DNA of 64,000 bases from Grimontia sedimenti (GCF_011045095.1 NZ_JAALDL010000005.1:183502-247501), one strand, 5' to 3'. Shown: positions 1-8,824, counted from the first letter of the stretch. Translations and numbers: made by a program. Notes: generated by a model from the letters alone, not told the origin.

Positions 1-102
1 ATAGCAATCCAGAGTTGAATATATGCAAGTTTGCCGGATGTACAGCTAACGTATTTGCTCAGAGAGCTGATTTAAGTTTTGCCATAACAACCAATACGGA
101 AA

Positions 103-151
103 GGTGTAAGGAGAGATTCAGTGCTCCTACTAATGAATTGTAAAGTATGAG
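103..151. repeat. 49-bp direct repeat, copy 1
   Basis: This copy matches 968-1016 with two mismatches over 49 bp. Its inner part is a dyad: an 8-bp arm with one mismatch (CTCcTACT / AGTAtGAG) around an AATT centre, so it could bind a dimeric protein or fold as a hairpin. The two copies enclose the RidA-like gene and sit 865 bp apart. I do not recognise the repeat as an integron attC or a known IS end. Confidence 0.8.
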
Positions 152-165
152 TTTCCATCTCATTA

Positions 166-205
166 AACATCCAGAGGGTAACCCATTGACGACCTTCTGG
201 ATGTT
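166..205 (-). terminator. possible terminator hairpin after ridA-like gene
   Basis: Ten-base arms AACATCCAGA (166-175) and TCTGGATGTT (196-205) can pair across a 20-base loop just downstream of the RidA-like stop codon. Only a short T tract follows on the minus strand, so termination efficiency is uncertain. Confidence 0.4.
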
Positions 206-220
206 GGGATTTATTACTAA

Positions 221-676
221 TCAGTCAACAGCAGCAATGCATTCCACTTCGACTTTGGCACCCAAAGCTAATCCGTTTGCGCCAAACGCGCTTCTCGCCG
301 GGTACTTGCCAGAAAAATAGGTTTTATAGACTCCGTTGAATGTCGCCCACTCTGAAATATCAGCCAGCATGACGGAGCATTTCACTAAATCACTCATGCT
401 GTAGCCATTCGCCTCGAGTGACATTTTGATGTTTTCCATTGTTTGTCGAGATTCAGCTTCAATGCCACCGGGAGCCAACTCCAACGTCCCTGGCTTAATG
501 CCAATCTGCCCCGAAAGATAAATGGTGTCATCGACGCGAACGGCCTCTGAAAATGGAAGGTTGGTTGGGAGCACTTTGCCGGAGTTGAGATATTCAATGT
601 CGTCTGATTGTTTAGCGAAAGATGGGAGAGCGAGGAAGCTAAAGCTGGTGGCAACTAACAGCAAGATATTTCGCAT
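221..676 (-). CDS. exported RidA/YjgF family protein
   Basis: RidA-family trimers deaminate reactive enamine/imine intermediates in the cytoplasm, or act in related aromatic and amino-acid routes. This 151-aa protein carries the whole fold: the mid-protein IYLSGQIG segment, the PAR motif whose Arg lines the active site, and a C-terminal EVECIA strand with the conserved Glu. Unlike standard RidA (about 128 aa) it begins with a clear signal peptide (residues 1-21, ending SFA), so the product should be periplasmic. The ATG at 676 has an AAGGA box 8 bases upstream. The gene stands alone between the two copies of a 49-bp direct repeat. The family is certain; the substrate is unknown. Confidence 0.9.
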   Translation of the reverse strand: MRNILLLVATSFSFLALPSFAKQSDDIEYLNSGKVLPTNLPFSEAVRVDDTIYLSGQIGIKPGTLELAPGGIEAESRQTMENIKMSLEANGYSMSDLVKCSVMLADISEWATFNGVYKTYFSGKYPARSAFGANGLALGAKVEVECIAAVD

Positions 677-1372
677 ACTGGTGTCCTTAGGTTTGATGAT
701 TTGGCGATAAGCGTCGTGACTATGAAGGTGAAAGCTGACGCTCGGAAAACGCTATCTCCACAGGAATGTCTAGATAGCGAGTAATGAGACGAGAGAAAAT
801 GTCATCCAGATGCGCCAGTTTCTGCAGACAGCTATCCAACGGATGATCACTCCGCATGGTGTGGTTTGAACTTGGGCTATCAACGCCGCTGCAATTTAGT
901 CTGACTTTCTGGTCTTTTCCAGAATCTGACAGAGGAATCACAACATTTCGCCTAGCCAAGACGGTGAGGTGTAAGCAGAGATTCAGTACTCCTACTAATG
1001 AATTGTAAAGTATGAGATTTCATGCATTTTAAAACACTGAAAATTTGGTACGCTCTCAGTTTACGCAATTCGCTGTCTTTGCTGTGTGACTATTTGGTCA
1101 GTCAGAAATGTCAATTTATTCACATAAAAATCAATTAATTAAAAAACTCATTATTCGCCAATGTTTCAATGGCTTGCTGTTTGTTGGTCTGTATCTAGAT
1201 TATTTTACTTAGTACTTTTTTCCTTTCGCACTGTCAGATTCCTGTCAATGACCTTCTGGTGATTCATTAGTGAGAACTAATGGAGTGATTCCTCTGATTT
1301 AATTGGGTTGTCGATGCCGCTGTTTCGCATCGTCAGCAAATCATTTGGATAACTAGGACCGAGGGAAGAAAC
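677..1372. other. intergenic region with repeat and RTX promoter region
   Basis: No convincing gene lies here. The only open frame (720-959, minus) needs a TTG start and has no ribosome site. The region holds copy 2 of the 49-bp repeat at 968-1016. Further on is an AT-rich stretch and a perfect 7-bp dyad CATTAGT-gaga-ACTAATG at 1265-1282, about 90 bp before the RTX start, which may be an operator or leader hairpin. Confidence 0.5.
968..1016. repeat. 49-bp direct repeat, copy 2
   Basis: This is the second copy of the repeat at 103-151, in the same orientation. The differences are G to C at the ninth base and G to A at the twentieth. It lies upstream of the RTX gene at 1373. Confidence 0.8.
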
Positions 1373-2398
1373 ATGGCAACAATAGTGGGCACAAATGACA
1401 GTGAAACCTTAGACGGAACAGACTCTAATGACTGCATCTACGCGTATGACGGCGATGACACCATCAATACTGGAGACGGTGTAGATTATGTCTATGCAGG
1501 TAATGGTAATGATGTGGTATTCGGCGGCGCACACAGCGATATCGTTTATGGCGGCTGGGGCAATGACAACATATATGGCTACGGCGGGAACGACTATCTC
1601 TTCGGTGAAGGCGGTAATGACCGCATAAAAGGCGGCGACGGTGATGACTGCATTAATGGCGGCACGGGAGATGATATCCTCTTCGGTGACAACGGCAACG
1701 ACTACATGGTCGGTGGTGATGGCAACGACAATATGTACGGTGGCGAAGGTCACGACAAGCTCTACGGCGGCGAAGGTGATGACCACATTCAAGGCGGTGG
1801 TGGCAACGACTTCATCGATGGCGGAAACGGTAACGACTATATCTGGGGCTTAGAAGACGATGATGTCATCTATGGCGGTTGTGGTGACGATATTGCCTTC
1901 GGTCAAGGCGGTAACGACTACATCAAAGGTGGTTACGGTGACGACATGCTGTTCGGACAGGGCGGTAACGACAAGCTAATCGGCGGCTGTGGTAACGACA
2001 AACTCGAAGGTGGTGATGGCTGTGACAAGCTCTATGGCGAGCATGGCAATGACGACCTTTGGGCGGGTGCGGGTGACGATTGCCTGTTTGGCGGCAGCGG
2101 TAATGACATCCTTGCTGCTTCTGCAGGTAATGACCACCTCTGGGGTGGCAGCGGTAAAGACCTGTTTTTCTTCAATGAAAACTACGGCACCAATACAATT
2201 TGGGACTTCTGCTACTGGCAGGATACGATTCAGATTGATGATGGGCTGGCAACGTCTGTCTCTGAGATTAATGTGTCAGTGAACTCACACGGCACAACAC
2301 TTGGCTTCTCTGATGGCACAGAAGTGCTGCTCAAAAGCTGGTACCACGGCCTGAATCATGTTGATTTGGACTTTGTCAGCGGCCTATATGACGTTTAA
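1373..2398 (+). CDS. RTX (hemolysin-type Ca-binding repeat) protein, Cys-containing
   Basis: A 341-aa protein made almost wholly of GGxGxDxUx nonapeptides (about residues 15-265), which fold as a calcium-bound beta-roll. A C-terminal cap of about 75 residues (FFFN..., then IQIDDGLATS) is typical of type I secreted RTX proteins, and there is no N-terminal signal peptide. It has seven Cys, mostly inside repeats (GGCGDD, GGCGND, GDGCDK, GDDC), which is unusual because RTX proteins are normally Cys-poor. GAGGGAAG precedes the ATG. It is paralogous to the equally long protein at 34343-35368. There is no recognisable enzymatic or adhesive domain, and its role (matrix, adhesin or calcium sink) is unknown. 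Confidence 0.9.
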   Translation: MATIVGTNDSETLDGTDSNDCIYAYDGDDTINTGDGVDYVYAGNGNDVVFGGAHSDIVYGGWGNDNIYGYGGNDYLFGEGGNDRIKGGDGDDCINGGTGDDILFGDNGNDYMVGGDGNDNMYGGEGHDKLYGGEGDDHIQGGGGNDFIDGGNGNDYIWGLEDDDVIYGGCGDDIAFGQGGNDYIKGGYGDDMLFGQGGNDKLIGGCGNDKLEGGDGCDKLYGEHGNDDLWAGAGDDCLFGGSGNDILAASAGNDHLWGGSGKDLFFFNENYGTNTIWDFCYWQDTIQIDDGLATSVSEINVSVNSHGTTLGFSDGTEVLLKSWYHGLNHVDLDFVSGLYDV

Positions 2399-2455
2399 CG
2401 CACTTATACGAACTGATTGAACTGGCTAGGTTCATTTAACCGCTTTTCAATCGTT

Positions 2456-2489
2456 AAGGCTCTGGGGTTGTATCTCAGAGCCTTTTGTT
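2456..2489 (+). terminator. terminator after RTX gene
   Basis: Arms AAGGCTCTG (2456-2464) and CAGAGCCTT (2476-2484) are followed by TTGTTTTT, 58 bp after the RTX stop codon. Confidence 0.7.
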
Positions 2490-2652
2490 TTTCCGCATCA
2501 TGTTAACCCTTCCGCAGAAACAGGGCTTTTTCGTCAATCCCAGTTTCACCCACCGAGTCTTTTCTATATTAAGTCTTTGGATCAGCTGGCTCATTTCAAG
2601 CGTTCTTAACTGCGCGTACGTTGCCGAAAAGAAAATGAATAAGGATATTCTT

Positions 2653-3237
2653 ATGCTCCCTTCGTTCGAACACTTACAAAAAACGGTGCGCCGCTATTAT
2701 GCGATTGATGAAGCGTCAATGCAGGCGCTCATGGCCTGCTGCAAGGTGACAAACATTGGCAAAGGAGTAACGCTTTACGATATCGGGCAAACTCCCACGT
2801 ATTTTGCTTTTCTTCACAAAGGTCTGATGCGCGCATTTTTGCTGGATGAAGAGGGCAACGAATACAACAAGAACTTCTTTGATGAAGGCAGGTTTCCCGG
2901 TTGCATGAGTGCGCTGCTTCAGCAAAAGCCAAGCCGAATTGCCATTCAGGCTTTGGAGCCTTGTGAACTGGTCGAAATCGACTTCCAAAAGTTTCGCACC
3001 GCGCTGTTTACGCATCCGGATTTAATGCGTTTTCATATTCACTATTTGGAGAAGCACTGGCTACTGGAAAAGGAGCCGAAGGAAATCAGTTATCTTGAGC
3101 ATGAAGCCAAAGACAGATATCAGGCGTTTCTGACCGACTTTTCTGCAATTGCCCCCAGATTACCGCAATACCACATCGCAAGTTATCTCGGCATTACTCC
3201 CACTCAGCTGAGCCGGATTAGAAAACAAATTTACTAA
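2653..3237 (+). CDS. Crp/Fnr-family transcriptional regulator
   Basis: This 194-aa protein has a cyclic-nucleotide-binding-type beta-barrel (about residues 20-120) with the GKGVTLYDIG and GRFPGCMSALL segments, then a short helix-turn-helix ending in ITPTQLSRIRK. This is the layout of short Crp/Fnr regulators that usually do not bind cAMP. The frame is open from 2485. I prefer the ATG at 2653 because AAGGA lies 7 bases upstream; the ATG at 2635 (MNKD) would give 200 aa and has only a weak site. It ends 71 bp before a nitroreductase operon on the same strand and may regulate it. Confidence 0.8.
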   Translation: MLPSFEHLQKTVRRYYAIDEASMQALMACCKVTNIGKGVTLYDIGQTPTYFAFLHKGLMRAFLLDEEGNEYNKNFFDEGRFPGCMSALLQQKPSRIAIQALEPCELVEIDFQKFRTALFTHPDLMRFHIHYLEKHWLLEKEPKEISYLEHEAKDRYQAFLTDFSAIAPRLPQYHIASYLGITPTQLSRIRKQIY

Positions 3238-3308
3238 ATCAACATATGTAAAGGCGTCTGGTTTCTGCATTGCGTAATCTCTCTCCATCAACGCAAGGAG
3301 AGACAGAG

Positions 3309-3935
3309 ATGAACGTATTAGATGCATTGAATTGGCGCTACGCCGTCAACCAGTTTTCAGAACAAACACTCAGCCAGGAAGCTATCGATGGGCTTATCGA
3401 AAGTGTTCGTTTAGCGCCTTCTTCGTACGGCGTTCAACCGTTTAAATTGTTAGTGGTTGAAAACCCAGCGTTGAAACAAGCTTGCTTAACGCACAGTTAT
3501 GGCCAGCAGAAAGTCATTGATAATTCTCACCTTCTGGTTCTGGCACACAAGACCTCGCTCAATGAGGCAGACATTGAAGACTTCATTGAACAGCTAGCTG
3601 CCAATCAGAACCGTCCAGCGTCAGACTTACGCGCTTATCAAGATCAAATTGCCAGCAGCTTGCTGGGACTTAGCCAGCCGCAACAGGCCGCGTGGGACGC
3701 ACAGCAATGCTTTATCGCATTGGGAACATTGGTCAGCCACGCTGCCGTTGAACAGATTGATGCATGCCCAATGACAGGGTTTGATTCAGCAGGGCTCAAC
3801 GAAGTGCTGGGTCTGGATAAGCAAGGGCTGAACGCTGTGATTATTTGTCCTGTTGGCGTGCGTTCGGGCACTGACCGCACAGCGAATCGCCCCAAGTTTC
3901 GTTTGTCCCGTGACCAACTGGTAGAAACGTTATGA
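3309..3935 (+). CDS. nitroreductase-family NAD(P)H oxidoreductase
   Basis: This 208-aa protein belongs to the FMN-dependent NfsB/nitroreductase fold. It shows the N-terminal WRYAVNQFS region, the RLAPSSYGVQPFK flavin-binding segment, and a C-terminal IICPVGVRS strand. The homodimer reduces nitro compounds, quinones or similar electrophiles with NAD(P)H in the cytoplasm. The ATG at 3309 has AAGGAG 8 bases upstream; the frame continues upstream to 3270 without a ribosome site. Its stop overlaps the next ATG by 4 nt (ATGA), so it is translationally coupled to the YdcZ-like gene. The family is firm; the physiological substrate is unknown. Confidence 0.9.
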   Translation: MNVLDALNWRYAVNQFSEQTLSQEAIDGLIESVRLAPSSYGVQPFKLLVVENPALKQACLTHSYGQQKVIDNSHLLVLAHKTSLNEADIEDFIEQLAANQNRPASDLRAYQDQIASSLLGLSQPQQAAWDAQQCFIALGTLVSHAAVEQIDACPMTGFDSAGLNEVLGLDKQGLNAVIICPVGVRSGTDRTANRPKFRLSRDQLVETL

Positions 3936-4402
3936 GCAGCTTAACGCTAATGGCACTTGCCGCCGGTGGCTGCATTGCCATTCAGGCGGCGATGAATGCG
4001 CAATTGGGTCAAATGCTTGGTAACAGCTGGATCGCAACCAGCTATGCCTTCCTGACCAGTTTTGTTCTCGTGAGCCTCGCTGTTGCGGTGCTTTACAACG
4101 CGGGTGGGATTTCGGCCTCAAACACAGGTCTGGATTGGGAAAAGCTGACCCAGATCCCTTGGTATCTATGGTTGTCCTGTGTATTCAGTGTGATAGGTGT
4201 GGGTAGCTTGTATTTTCTTATCCCTAAAATGGGGGTAGGGAACCTGATGAGTTACTCGCTGGCAGGGCAAATCATTATTGCCATGTTGCTGAGTCACTTT
4301 GGCGCATTCGACAGCCCAATCAAATCTATCTCAACGGTCAAACTATTCGGCGCCGCATTGCTGGTGCTGGGTATTGTATTAATCAACAAGGACTTCTCAT
4401 GA
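3932..4402 (+). CDS. DMT-type small membrane transporter (YdcZ/DUF606-like)
   Basis: A 156-aa integral membrane protein with about five hydrophobic helices and almost no soluble part. The start GCIAIQAAMNAQLG and the end VLGIVLINKD match the YdcZ (DUF606) half-size branch of the drug/metabolite transporter superfamily, which has about 5 TM helices and may work as a dimer. Both ends overlap neighbours by the 4-nt ATGA arrangement, making it the middle gene of a tight nitroreductase-transporter-acetyltransferase operon. That context suggests export or detoxification of a small metabolite, which is inference. Confidence 0.8.
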   Translation: MSSLTLMALAAGGCIAIQAAMNAQLGQMLGNSWIATSYAFLTSFVLVSLAVAVLYNAGGISASNTGLDWEKLTQIPWYLWLSCVFSVIGVGSLYFLIPKMGVGNLMSYSLAGQIIIAMLLSHFGAFDSPIKSISTVKLFGAALLVLGIVLINKDFS

Positions 4403-5088
4403 ACGCTGCGTTGCAAGCCAACCTCGATAATTTGAATCTCTACTGGCAGGCGCTGGGTGCTGAGCAGGAAGGAGAATTGTTTGTTCATCCGAGTTGGCCC
4501 AATAAGCGCTGGAGTCCCGGTTTGAGCCTTCATGGTGTGAATTTCTCTTCGGGGCAAAGAGCATCCACGGTAGATGAGTTGGATGATAAATGTCTTCAAT
4601 TGCTTAGCGCTCAGCACAGCCTCACGTTGTCAGTGGCGATGCAATTGGTGGTGATGACCTTCGAATTACCGCAAGACGCAGAATTTGAGTTTGGACAAGA
4701 GATTGAAAGGGTATCGACGCCAAAGCAAGTCACGGACTGGACCGCCGCCTGCTCAAACGCTTTCAACTATGTGATTGATGAAGCGGTGATTCAGCACCTC
4801 AATGCTGATAGCAACAGCCATATTTTTGCACTCTACAAAGAAGGTGAAATCGCGGGCACTGTGATCCTCTACAAAACGGGAAACACCTTGGGTATTCATC
4901 AACTGGGTACACTGAGAGAGTTCAGGAAGATGGGTGTGGCCTCTGCGCTGATGCAACACAGTTTGGCACTGGCGAAAGAACTCGGTTGCGAATATGTCAC
5001 CCTTCAGGCATCCAAAGCCGGGCTGCCACTTTATGAACAATTGGGTTTTCAGCAACTGGCGATGTTAACCAGCGTATTGGCGGAGTAA
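4399..5088 (+). CDS. GNAT-family N-acetyltransferase
   Basis: A 229-aa protein whose C-terminal half (about residues 130-229) is a GNAT acetyl-CoA-binding domain. It has strand IHQLGTLREFRKMGVASALM containing the RxxGxA/G pyrophosphate loop, then YVTLQASKAGLPLYEQLGF, the common GNAT motif B. The N-terminal 120 residues are family-specific and resemble proteins that bind the acceptor substrate. It is translationally coupled to the YdcZ-like gene and is the last gene of the operon, followed at once by a strong bidirectional terminator. The acceptor cannot be told from sequence. Confidence 0.85.
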   Translation: MNAALQANLDNLNLYWQALGAEQEGELFVHPSWPNKRWSPGLSLHGVNFSSGQRASTVDELDDKCLQLLSAQHSLTLSVAMQLVVMTFELPQDAEFEFGQEIERVSTPKQVTDWTAACSNAFNYVIDEAVIQHLNADSNSHIFALYKEGEIAGTVILYKTGNTLGIHQLGTLREFRKMGVASALMQHSLALAKELGCEYVTLQASKAGLPLYEQLGFQQLAMLTSVLAE

Positions 5089-5100
5089 CCACCAGAAAAG

Positions 5101-5126
5101 AAAAAGGAGCCATTCGGCTCCTTTTT
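5101..5126. terminator. bidirectional terminator between GNAT gene and gnd
   Basis: An 11-bp perfect stem AAAAAGGAGCC / GGCTCCTTTTT with an ATTC loop has A/T tracts on both sides, so it serves the convergent GNAT gene (+) and gnd (-). Confidence 0.9.
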
Positions 5127-5144
5127 GCGTTCCAGCAACAGGGA

Positions 5145-6593
5145 TTAGCTGTTGTAAGTGGTCGATACGGTGTCGCCGCCTTTACCTGTCCAGTTAGTGT
5201 GGAAGAATTCACCACGTGGACGGTCAGTACGCTCATAGGTGTGCGCACCGAAGTAGTCGCGCTGTGCTTGCAGCATGTTCGCTGGCAGGCGTGCAGTTGT
5301 GTAACCATCAAGGAAGGTCAGTGCTGAAGACAGGCCTGGTGATGGCAGACCGATTTCGAAGGTCTTCGCCACGACTTTACGCCATGAGCCCATGCAATCT
5401 TCCAGGATGTTCTTGAAGTACTCATCAGAGCCCAGGAATTTCAGGTCTGGATTCGCTTCATATGCGTCGCGGATGTTGCCAAGGAACGCACTGCGGATGA
5501 TACAGCCACCACGCCACAGCAGGGCAACGTTACCGTAGTTCAGATCCCAGTTGTATTGCTCAGACGCTTCGCGGATAAGCATGAAGCCTTGTGCGTAAGA
5601 GATGATTTTTGCAGCCAGCAGTGCTTTACACAGCGCTTCCAGCCAAACTTCGCGGTCGCCTTCTACTGGAGCAATCTTGTGTTGGAACAGAGCAGCGGCT
5701 TCTTCACGCTCTTCTTTACGTGCAGACAGAGCGCGTGCAAATACAGATTCAGTGATCAGCGTCAGTGGAATACCGAAGTCCAGCGCATTGATGCCTGTCC
5801 ATTTACCGGTGCCTTTCTGGCCTGCGGTATCAAGGATTTTCTCCAGCACGATGTCGCCATCTTCGTCGCGGTAGCCCACGATTTCAGAACTGATTTCCAT
5901 CAGGTAGCTGTCCAGCTCGGTCTTGTTCCATGCAGTCATGGTCGCCTGCATTTCATCGTGGTTCATGCCCAGACCTTCTTTCATGAAGTGGTAAGCTTCA
6001 CTGATCAGCTGCATGTCGCCGTATTCGATACCGTTGTGAACCATTTTCACGAAGTGGCCTGCACCTTCACGGCCAACCCAGTCACAGCAGGCTTCGCCGC
6101 TGTCGGTCTTCGCTGAAATCGCTTGGAAGATAGGCTTCACTGCTGGCCAACCCGCTGGGTTACCACCTGGCATGATAGAAGGTCCAAAACGTGCACCTTC
6201 TTCGCCGCCTGAAACGCCAGCGCCGATAAATACCAGACCTTTTTCTTCCAGGTCTTTCATGCGGCGTGTGCTGTCTGGGTAGTTAGAGTTACCGCCATCG
6301 ATAATGATGTCGCCTTCGTCCAGCAAAGGAGTCAGGGCGTCGATGAACTGATCAACCACGTCGCCTGCACGTACCATTAGCATCACTTTGCGTGGTTTTT
6401 CCAGTTTCTCAACTAAATCTTCCAGTGAGTATGCGCCAATGATGTTGGTGCCTTTTGCTGCGCCTTCAAGGAACTCGTCAACTTTTGACGTAGTGCGGTT
6501 GTAAGCAACCACTTTGAAGCCGTTGTCGTTCATGTTCAGGATAAGGTTCTGGCCCATTACCGCCAGACCAATTACGCCGATATCGCCTTTCAT
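5145..6593 (-). CDS. gnd: 6-phosphogluconate dehydrogenase (decarboxylating)
   Basis: This enzyme oxidises 6-phosphogluconate to ribulose-5-phosphate and CO2 with NADP+, the third step of the oxidative pentose phosphate pathway. The 482-aa length is standard. Visible motifs are the Rossmann start IGVIGLAVMGQNL, the NRTT NADP-phosphate site, the GAGVSGGEEGAR signature and the HFVKMVHNGIEYGDMQ catalytic segment with the Lys. The C-terminal tail has the FHTNWTG region that reaches across the dimer. The ATG at 6593 is preceded by AAGGAG; the 14-residue upstream extension of the frame overlaps this site and is unlikely to be translated. It is the last gene of zwf-pgl-gnd, 13 nt after pgl. Confidence 0.98.
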   Translation of the reverse strand: MKGDIGVIGLAVMGQNLILNMNDNGFKVVAYNRTTSKVDEFLEGAAKGTNIIGAYSLEDLVEKLEKPRKVMLMVRAGDVVDQFIDALTPLLDEGDIIIDGGNSNYPDSTRRMKDLEEKGLVFIGAGVSGGEEGARFGPSIMPGGNPAGWPAVKPIFQAISAKTDSGEACCDWVGREGAGHFVKMVHNGIEYGDMQLISEAYHFMKEGLGMNHDEMQATMTAWNKTELDSYLMEISSEIVGYRDEDGDIVLEKILDTAGQKGTGKWTGINALDFGIPLTLITESVFARALSARKEEREEAAALFQHKIAPVEGDREVWLEALCKALLAAKIISYAQGFMLIREASEQYNWDLNYGNVALLWRGGCIIRSAFLGNIRDAYEANPDLKFLGSDEYFKNILEDCMGSWRKVVAKTFEIGLPSPGLSSALTFLDGYTTARLPANMLQAQRDYFGAHTYERTDRPRGEFFHTNWTGKGGDTVSTTYNS

Positions 6594-6606
6594 TTCTATA
6601 AACTCC

Positions 6607-7326
6607 TTACGCCAATGCCTTCGCGGCAGCAGCATCTAAATACCATTCAGTTGTGCCATGTGTTGATTGAATATGCGCTGCCGGATAAGGCAGGTTTGCG
6701 TCGGCGTTTTCACCGTGAATCGCTTCAATCATTTCTGCTTTGCCCGCACCCAGTACCAGGTAGCTGATGCGGTCCGCATTATTCAGCAGACATGCACTTT
6801 TCGAAACACGCAGCTGTCCTGATTGCGGGTGCGCCGCAACCACAGTCAGTGCAGGTTCATCGTAGTCAGTTTGACCCGGGAATAGGGACGCTGTGTGGCC
6901 GTCGTCACCCATGCCAAGCAAGATCCAGTCAAACGCAGGCAAGCCGTTTTTCTCTGGCACTTCTGCTTTGATTTCGTCAGCCAGTCGCTTGGCTTCCTGC
7001 TCTGCATCGTCTTCACCACGAATGCGATGAATGTTCTCAGCAGGGATCTCGATGTGGCTGAACAGCAGGGTGTTGGCTTCGCCGTAGTTGCTTTCAGCAT
7101 CATCCGGTGCCACGCAGCGCTCATCACCCCACCAGAAGTGGAGGTTTTGCCATTGAATGCTGTTCGCCCATTCTGGCTGTGCCAGCAGTTTGAACAGTAG
7201 CTTCGGTGTGCTGCCACCAGAGAGTGAGATATGAACGGGACGTCCTTGTTCACTCAGGCTTTTCATTGACGACGCAAGTTCTAACACCACGGCGTCTGCA
7301 TTATCTAAAATGCGGAATTCCTTCAT
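6607..7326 (-). CDS. pgl: 6-phosphogluconolactonase
   Basis: A 239-aa DevB/SOL-type lactonase that hydrolyses 6-phosphogluconolactone to 6-phosphogluconate, the second step of the pathway. It shows the HISLSGGSTPKLLF phosphate-binding loop, the FWWGDERCV motif with catalytic residues, and the LLGMGDDGHTASLFPG block typical of the family. The start codon follows the zwf stop after one base, so the two genes are almost certainly co-translated, and gnd follows after 13 nt. This is the NagB-like fold lactonase, not the unrelated beta-propeller (YbhE) form. Confidence 0.97.
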   Translation of the reverse strand: MKEFRILDNADAVVLELASSMKSLSEQGRPVHISLSGGSTPKLLFKLLAQPEWANSIQWQNLHFWWGDERCVAPDDAESNYGEANTLLFSHIEIPAENIHRIRGEDDAEQEAKRLADEIKAEVPEKNGLPAFDWILLGMGDDGHTASLFPGQTDYDEPALTVVAAHPQSGQLRVSKSACLLNNADRISYLVLGAGKAEMIEAIHGENADANLPYPAAHIQSTHGTTEWYLDAAAAKALA

Positions 7327-7327
7327 T

Positions 7328-8824
7328 TCACAGCTCGCAATATTCTGTATTGGTTAGGTTTTTACATGGGTAGCGCCACTCGCGTCCATCGCGTTTCAGC
7401 AGCGCATCCGCTTTTTCTGGGCCCCAGGTGCCTGCGGCATAACCGAACAGTACATCTGGGTCTTCCTTATAGCGCAGAATGGGTTCAACAAACTCCCAAC
7501 ATGCTTTCACCGCGTCAGAGCGGGCGAAAAGCGTAGAGTCGCCTTTTACGGCATCCAACAGTAAGCGCTCGTAGGCGGTCAGAAGCTGTGCTTCTTGCAG
7601 GTTCTGGTAGTGGAATTCCATTGAAACTTCTTTGGCTTCAAAGCCTGCGCCTGGTTTTTTCAGGCCGAAGCTCATCAGAATGCCTTCATCCGGCTGAATA
7701 CGGATGATGAGTTTGTTCTCAGGAGCATTGGCGCCAAACACTGGGTGAGGGGTTTTCTTGAAGTGAATAACCACTTCGGTCACACGCGTTGGCAAGCGCT
7801 TTCCTGTGCGCACATAGAAAGGCACGCCATTCCAGCGCCAGGTGTCGACAAACATCTTCAAGCCGATGTAAGTCTCGGTACGTGAGTCTTCCGCTACGCC
7901 CGGCTCTTCGCGATAGCCTAACAGCTTTTCACCGCGAACGTTGGAGCCCGTGTACTGACCCAGTACCAGATTGTTCTTCAGATCGTCGTTACTCAGTGGA
8001 CGGAAGCTCTGCATAACCTTGGTGACTTCATCACGAATGGAGTCAGAGCGGATAGCCGCGGGTGGTTCCATCGCAACCATGCCCAGCACCTGTAGCAGGT
8101 GGTTTTGCAGCATGTCGCGCACCGCGCCTGAACCGTCGTAGTAACCGCCACGTCCTTCTACACCCAAAAACTCAGCGCCAGTGATTTCAACGTAATCAAT
8201 GAAGTTACGGTTCCACAGTGGCTCAAACATGCCGTTTGAGAAGCGGAATACCAGCAGATTCTGAACCGTCTCTTTACCCAGATAGTGGTCGATGTGGTAA
8301 AGCTGCTTTTCGTTAAAATTACGGTGGAGTTTCTTGTCCAGCTCTTCTGCAGATGCAGTGTCATAGCCGAAAGGCTTTTCAACAATCAGGCGTTTCCAGC
8401 CGTTGGATTGGTCGTGCAAATTGTGGTCTGCCAGACACTCTGGAATGACGCCATAAAGGCTTGGCGGCGTCGCCAGATAGTAGAGATTGTTGTTGCCGGT
8501 GTGGTGTTTTTCGCTCAGCTCGTCCAGGCGGGTAACTAGTTTGCTGTATTCGCTGGACTCAGCAGGATTGATAGGAAGGTAGTATAGGTGTTGGCTAAAA
8601 CGCGCGAGAACGGCTTCATCCACCTTCTCATTTTCTCTTAAAAACGCGGCGAGTTTGTCGCGGAAAGCGTCGTCAGAGTAGTCGGTGCGGCTAACGCCAA
8701 GAATCGTAAAGTTCTCTGGCATCATGCCATTTGCATAAAGGTGATAGAGTGCTGGGATCAGCTTGCGCTTAGCAAGATCACCGGACGCACCAAAAATCAC
8801 AATATTGTTGTTTTCTTTCGCCAT
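7328..8824 (-). CDS. zwf: glucose-6-phosphate 1-dehydrogenase
   Basis: A 498-aa enzyme that oxidises glucose-6-phosphate to 6-phosphogluconolactone, committing carbon to the pentose phosphate route and supplying NADPH. It shows the dinucleotide fingerprint [16 protein letters not shown] near the N-terminus, the EKPFG segment, and the HIDHYLGKE active-site signature holding the catalytic His and substrate-binding Lys. The ATG has AGGGA upstream. It is first in the operon with pgl and gnd. The neighbouring ptsG and its sensor operon at 21-26 kb would supply substrate, but are a separate transcription unit. I found no clear HexR palindrome upstream. Confidence 0.98.
   Translation of the reverse strand: MAKENNNIVIFGASGDLAKRKLIPALYHLYANGMMPENFTILGVSRTDYSDDAFRDKLAAFLRENEKVDEAVLARFSQHLYYLPINPAESSEYSKLVTRLDELSEKHHTGNNNLYYLATPPSLYGVIPECLADHNLHDQSNGWKRLIVEKPFGYDTASAEELDKKLHRNFNEKQLYHIDHYLGKETVQNLLVFRFSNGMFEPLWNRNFIDYVEITGAEFLGVEGRGGYYDGSGAVRDMLQNHLLQVLGMVAMEPPAAIRSDSIRDEVTKVMQSFRPLSNDDLKNNLVLGQYTGSNVRGEKLLGYREEPGVAEDSRTETYIGLKMFVDTWRWNGVPFYVRTGKRLPTRVTEVVIHFKKTPHPVFGANAPENKLIIRIQPDEGILMSFGLKKPGAGFEAKEVSMEFHYQNLQEAQLLTAYERLLLDAVKGDSTLFARSDAVKACWEFVEPILRYKEDPDVLFGYAAGTWGPEKADALLKRDGREWRYPCKNLTNTEYCEL

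Noticed and set aside
720-959. 79-codon minus-strand open frame inside the 49-bp repeat pair
   Set aside because: It needs a TTG start, has no ribosome site, and the peptide has no recognisable features.
103-1016. Integron cassette flanked by attC (VCR-like) sites
   Set aside because: The 49-bp repeats lack the inverse-core GTT and the 60-120 bp imperfect palindrome of VCRs, and there is no integrase.
1409-1792. Long antisense open frames over the RTX repeat genes (also 14035-14541, 19274-19816, 34478-34846 and others)
   Set aside because: They arise because the 27-bp repeat period keeps all frames open. Their predicted products are low-complexity Val/Ile/Thr strings with no ribosome sites.
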